Positions 61,568-64,000 of a stretch of DNA of 64,000 nucleotides are shown one piece after another (within the stretch, counting starts at the first letter, position 1; every line of letters begins with the position of its first letter). This DNA is from Haloimpatiens lingqiaonensis (GTDB lineage Bacteria; Bacillota; Clostridia; Clostridiales; Clostridiaceae). The notes below the pieces were generated by a model. That model saw only the letters and a program-made list of their open reading frames with translations. It searched no databases and was not told where the DNA came from. The translations under genes were made by a program, and so were the position numbers. Where the stretch lies: NCBI RefSeq assembly GCF_044502415.1, contig NZ_CP172402.1. One strand, 5' to 3'.

Positions 61568-62914
61568 CTATTTAAATTCCTTTAAGAATTTTGGAATGTG
61601 TAGAGCTTCATTAGTTCCAACAACAATTTCCCATCCTGGTAGGTTTTCTTCTAAATCACCTTTAAGTACAGCAACTTTACCTGGAATTATAAGTTTTCTT
61701 GACTTAGTCTTTTCTTCTACTCCACTTTCTTTTACGAATTTAGCTATACTTGATGCTGTAAACTTACCTGCTGCCCAAGATGTAAGAACTGAATATCCAC
61801 CTGCATCAGGGATTAACATCCATACTGGAACTTTTGATCTTTCAACTTCTCCAGATACTATGAAGTAAGTTAAAGCAAAGTCAACTGTTACCATTACTGG
61901 TGAATTGTCATCTGGGTTGTTTATTGGATAAACATTTGGCTCAACTCTCATTGGTCTTTGTGGGTCTGTAAATATGTTTTGTCTTAGAGCAAATAGTGAA
62001 AGTCCTCTTGCATAATCCATATCATCTAACACTATGATTGAACCATATTTCATGGTAAATAATGTGCCTAGAGCTACTTCCATAAACTTGTCATTATTAG
62101 CAAGTTTATTTGCAAATATTACTGATGGATAACCAAATACTCTATCTTGTCCATCTAAATTTATTCTTCTTATTTGAACTGTATTTTGGAAAGCTTCTTT
62201 AATTGAAGAAGAACCTGGGTCAAGTATTAATTCTTTATGACCTGCTTTGTGTATTTCTTCTACTAATGCATATAATTCTTCTATTGATGGAGCTTTAACT
62301 CCTAAAACTAACTTATCAGCTTTAACTAATTCAACCATCTCTTTATAGTTGTCTTTGTTAGCACCATAAACTATAGGATTTTCATCTTTTACTAGTGCTA
62401 AAGCTTCTTTCATAACAGCTACATCTTCACAAGTTAACATGTAAGCCACTTTTAATCCGCTGTTTTTAATTTTGTTTATTATTTCTAAATATCTATCTTT
62501 ATTGCCGCTGTAATTTATTGCAGCAATTTCAGCCTTCATTTCTTCGCCGATTCTTACATAATCAACATTTTTCATGTTTGCTATTTTTCTATCTATTTCT
62601 TCATCAGACATGCAATCACAGAACATGATAGCAAATCTGTTTCTGTTTACAAAAGTTTTGCTATGACGGAAAAGAACTGTTTCTCCTCCTAATTTATATT
62701 CACTTTCACCTTTTCCAACTGTTATGGTTTTCATAAGTGGTGCAGTAGCCTCTGATAATTTTTCTAATGCAGATGCATCCATATGAGGACATTTGCTTAT
62801 TTCTACTGCTCCTGCAGCAACTTTCATTGAGAATGCTAAACATGTTGGGAAACCACAATCTTTACAATTCTTTTTTGGTGTTAATTTAAATATATCTAAT
62901 CCTTTTAAAGCCAT
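61568..62914 (-). CDS. acsC: Corrinoid/iron-sulfur protein large subunit AcsC
   Basis: Methyl carrier of the acetyl-CoA pathway with AcsD. The 448-residue product has the N-terminal 4Fe-4S motif KNCKDCGFPTCLAFSMKVA (C17, C20, C25) with C42 in ISKCPHMD, a central TIM barrel, and a C-terminal corrinoid domain (PVWMLIPDAGGYSVLTSWAA). The ATG follows AGAGGAGGTATAAAAA. It lies between acsD and acsE with a 120-bp gap on the acsD side. Confidence 0.96.
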   Translation of the reverse strand: MALKGLDIFKLTPKKNCKDCGFPTCLAFSMKVAAGAVEISKCPHMDASALEKLSEATAPLMKTITVGKGESEYKLGGETVLFRHSKTFVNRNRFAIMFCDCMSDEEIDRKIANMKNVDYVRIGEEMKAEIAAINYSGNKDRYLEIINKIKNSGLKVAYMLTCEDVAVMKEALALVKDENPIVYGANKDNYKEMVELVKADKLVLGVKAPSIEELYALVEEIHKAGHKELILDPGSSSIKEAFQNTVQIRRINLDGQDRVFGYPSVIFANKLANNDKFMEVALGTLFTMKYGSIIVLDDMDYARGLSLFALRQNIFTDPQRPMRVEPNVYPINNPDDNSPVMVTVDFALTYFIVSGEVERSKVPVWMLIPDAGGYSVLTSWAAGKFTASSIAKFVKESGVEEKTKSRKLIIPGKVAVLKGDLEENLPGWEIVVGTNEALHIPKFLKEFK

Positions 62915-63034
62915 TTTTTATACCTCCTCTAACAATCTGAATTTACATATCTAAAAATTTTCCGAATTTATACCTTATATTCTAACGTGCCAAAATTTAC
63001 AAATAATTTAGATTAAATCAAGTATTTCGACAAA

Positions 63035-63979
63035 TTATGCTAGTAATCCCTCTACTAAAGTTCTTAAAGTTTCTAGTGATTTTGGATGTCTTAATACTAA
63101 AGCATCTGATCCTGATGATAAAACGCCTGTTGCAGTAGCTATTTCTAAAGATATTCCTCTATCTTCTTGAGAACCCCATTGTGGAGAATCTTTTTCTGAT
63201 TCTATAGCTTCTTTAACTTTCCATGTTTCAAAAGAAACTGGTGTTATTATTGGAGTTTGTAGAGTTTTATCATCTTGTCCTAACGCTGCAAGTCTGATTC
63301 TATCCATAGTTGATATAACATATTCATAACCATAACCAGCTGCTGAACATCCTACGTTTGATACTACATTTTCAGTTTTAACACCTAATTGGTTTATTAA
63401 TATATTTAATTGTTTTGCAAGGTTAATATCAACTGAAGATTCTGCTCCAACCTTATGACTATAAGCTAATGCGCCTGCTGCTGCTACAGTTTTATAGTTT
63501 TCTTCTACTGCTGATAATAACAATACATTATGTCCATCTAATTCTTTTGCCAAGCTTTCAAATAATTTTGCATCTTTATCATGATTTCCTGTACCTGCTA
63601 CAGCTAGAGGAACATTTATAGCTTCTGCCACATCTTTAGCTACTTTTGTACATTCTTCAACGGATTTATCTGCTCCACTTGGATCTGCTCCCGCTAATCT
63701 TAAACATATAAAATCTGGATTATATTTTTCTTCTACAAATTTTGCCCATTGAACTGGATCATTACATACGTCTTTGTATATTTCTTTTAATGCTTCTATC
63801 CAGTTTTCAGGATATATATCTATTATTTCCATTCCTATTTTAGGAGTATTTCCTGTATCTCCATCAAAAGTGTAAAAAGGAAGTGTATTTTGCCCCCCTA
63901 TTTTTATTGCCTTTTCCCCTGTTCCTATTTGAACTTCGTTGATTTTACCTGAGTATTTTTGTACTGTTTTTTTGAACAT
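63035..63979 (-). CDS. acsD: Corrinoid/iron-sulfur protein small subunit AcsD
   Basis: Forms the heterodimer with AcsC that carries methyl-cobalamin. The 314-residue product begins MFKKTVQKYSGKINEVQIGT and shows the family segments FICLRLAGADPSGADKSVEE, NVVSNVGCSAAGYGYEYVIS and CSAAGYGYEY, and a TIM-barrel layout. It is the first gene of the acs operon in this window; its start has GGAGGCTACCAGTT upstream. Whatever lies before it (often cooC or acsA-type genes) is beyond the edge at 64000. Confidence 0.96.
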   Translation of the reverse strand: MFKKTVQKYSGKINEVQIGTGEKAIKIGGQNTLPFYTFDGDTGNTPKIGMEIIDIYPENWIEALKEIYKDVCNDPVQWAKFVEEKYNPDFICLRLAGADPSGADKSVEECTKVAKDVAEAINVPLAVAGTGNHDKDAKLFESLAKELDGHNVLLLSAVEENYKTVAAAGALAYSHKVGAESSVDINLAKQLNILINQLGVKTENVVSNVGCSAAGYGYEYVISTMDRIRLAALGQDDKTLQTPIITPVSFETWKVKEAIESEKDSPQWGSQEDRGISLEIATATGVLSSGSDALVLRHPKSLETLRTLVEGLLA

Positions 63980-64000
63980 AACTGGTAGCCTCCTTGTTTT

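Overview
The window is low-GC, AT-rich DNA that fits a strictly anaerobic, spore-forming Clostridium with the reductive acetyl-CoA (Wood-Ljungdahl) pathway. The evidence is Coat_F-type spore proteins, T-box-controlled aminoacyl-tRNA synthetases, desulfoferrodoxin, ISLre2/IS110/IS3 elements and an acsD-acsC-acsE-acsB gene run. No rRNA, tRNA or CRISPR array was seen. I do not name a species.

Region by region. 0-16 kb is core chromosome: a nucleoid-associated protein (cut by the edge), truA, two small spore-coat genes, a CYTH/DUF5685/J-domain/membrane-protein operon, leuS behind a T-box, the small alarmone synthetase relQ, a DUF2225 gene, a metallophosphoesterase, a FlhB-tail/FliK-like pair (FliK-like gene frameshifted), tyrS, a P-loop gene and an AlbA/Schlafen-type gene. 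16-27 kb holds a dead transposase, a lipoprotein, prfC, a 52-residue membrane protein, a HAD phosphatase, a CorC/HlyC-type protein, a 1.3-kb repeat-rich gap with a TnpB-type IS remnant, then T-box-controlled trpS and desulfoferrodoxin. 27-35.6 kb is one 2829-codon cyclic beta-glucan synthase-like gene.

35.6-48.2 kb is an accessory island: an IS701-like transposase, a small peptide-modification-type locus (ABC exporter, 28-residue Cys-rich peptide, PqqD-like protein carrying a -1 slippery heptamer), a Trp-rich secreted protein broken at a TA dinucleotide tract, a lipoprotein, a plasmid Rep_3 fragment, an IS110 element with a candidate bridge RNA, an IS3 element and an ISLre2 element. 48-54 kb returns to core genes: M18 aminopeptidase, PRK06851-type ATPase, Mn-type CDF exporter, DUF3842 and a formate/nitrite channel.

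54-64 kb is the methyl/carbonyl branch of the acetyl-CoA pathway, all on the minus strand: acsD, acsC, acsE, acsB, gcvH, the corrinoid-protein reactivator acsV, the nickel protein cooT, a His-rich protein and DUF3786. AcsE would move methyl from methyl-tetrahydrofolate to the AcsCD corrinoid protein, AcsB would make acetyl-CoA at a nickel site, AcsV would re-reduce inactive corrinoid, and CooT plus the His-rich protein plausibly handle nickel.

The gaps between genes are unusually structured. A ~135-bp double-hairpin repeat occurs five times, a ~240-bp palindromic MITE-like element occurs twice plus a fragment, and several shorter mosaic repeats recur. Three genes contain frame breaks in short homopolymer or dinucleotide runs. 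All coordinates and motifs were read by eye; no alignment or folding was run.
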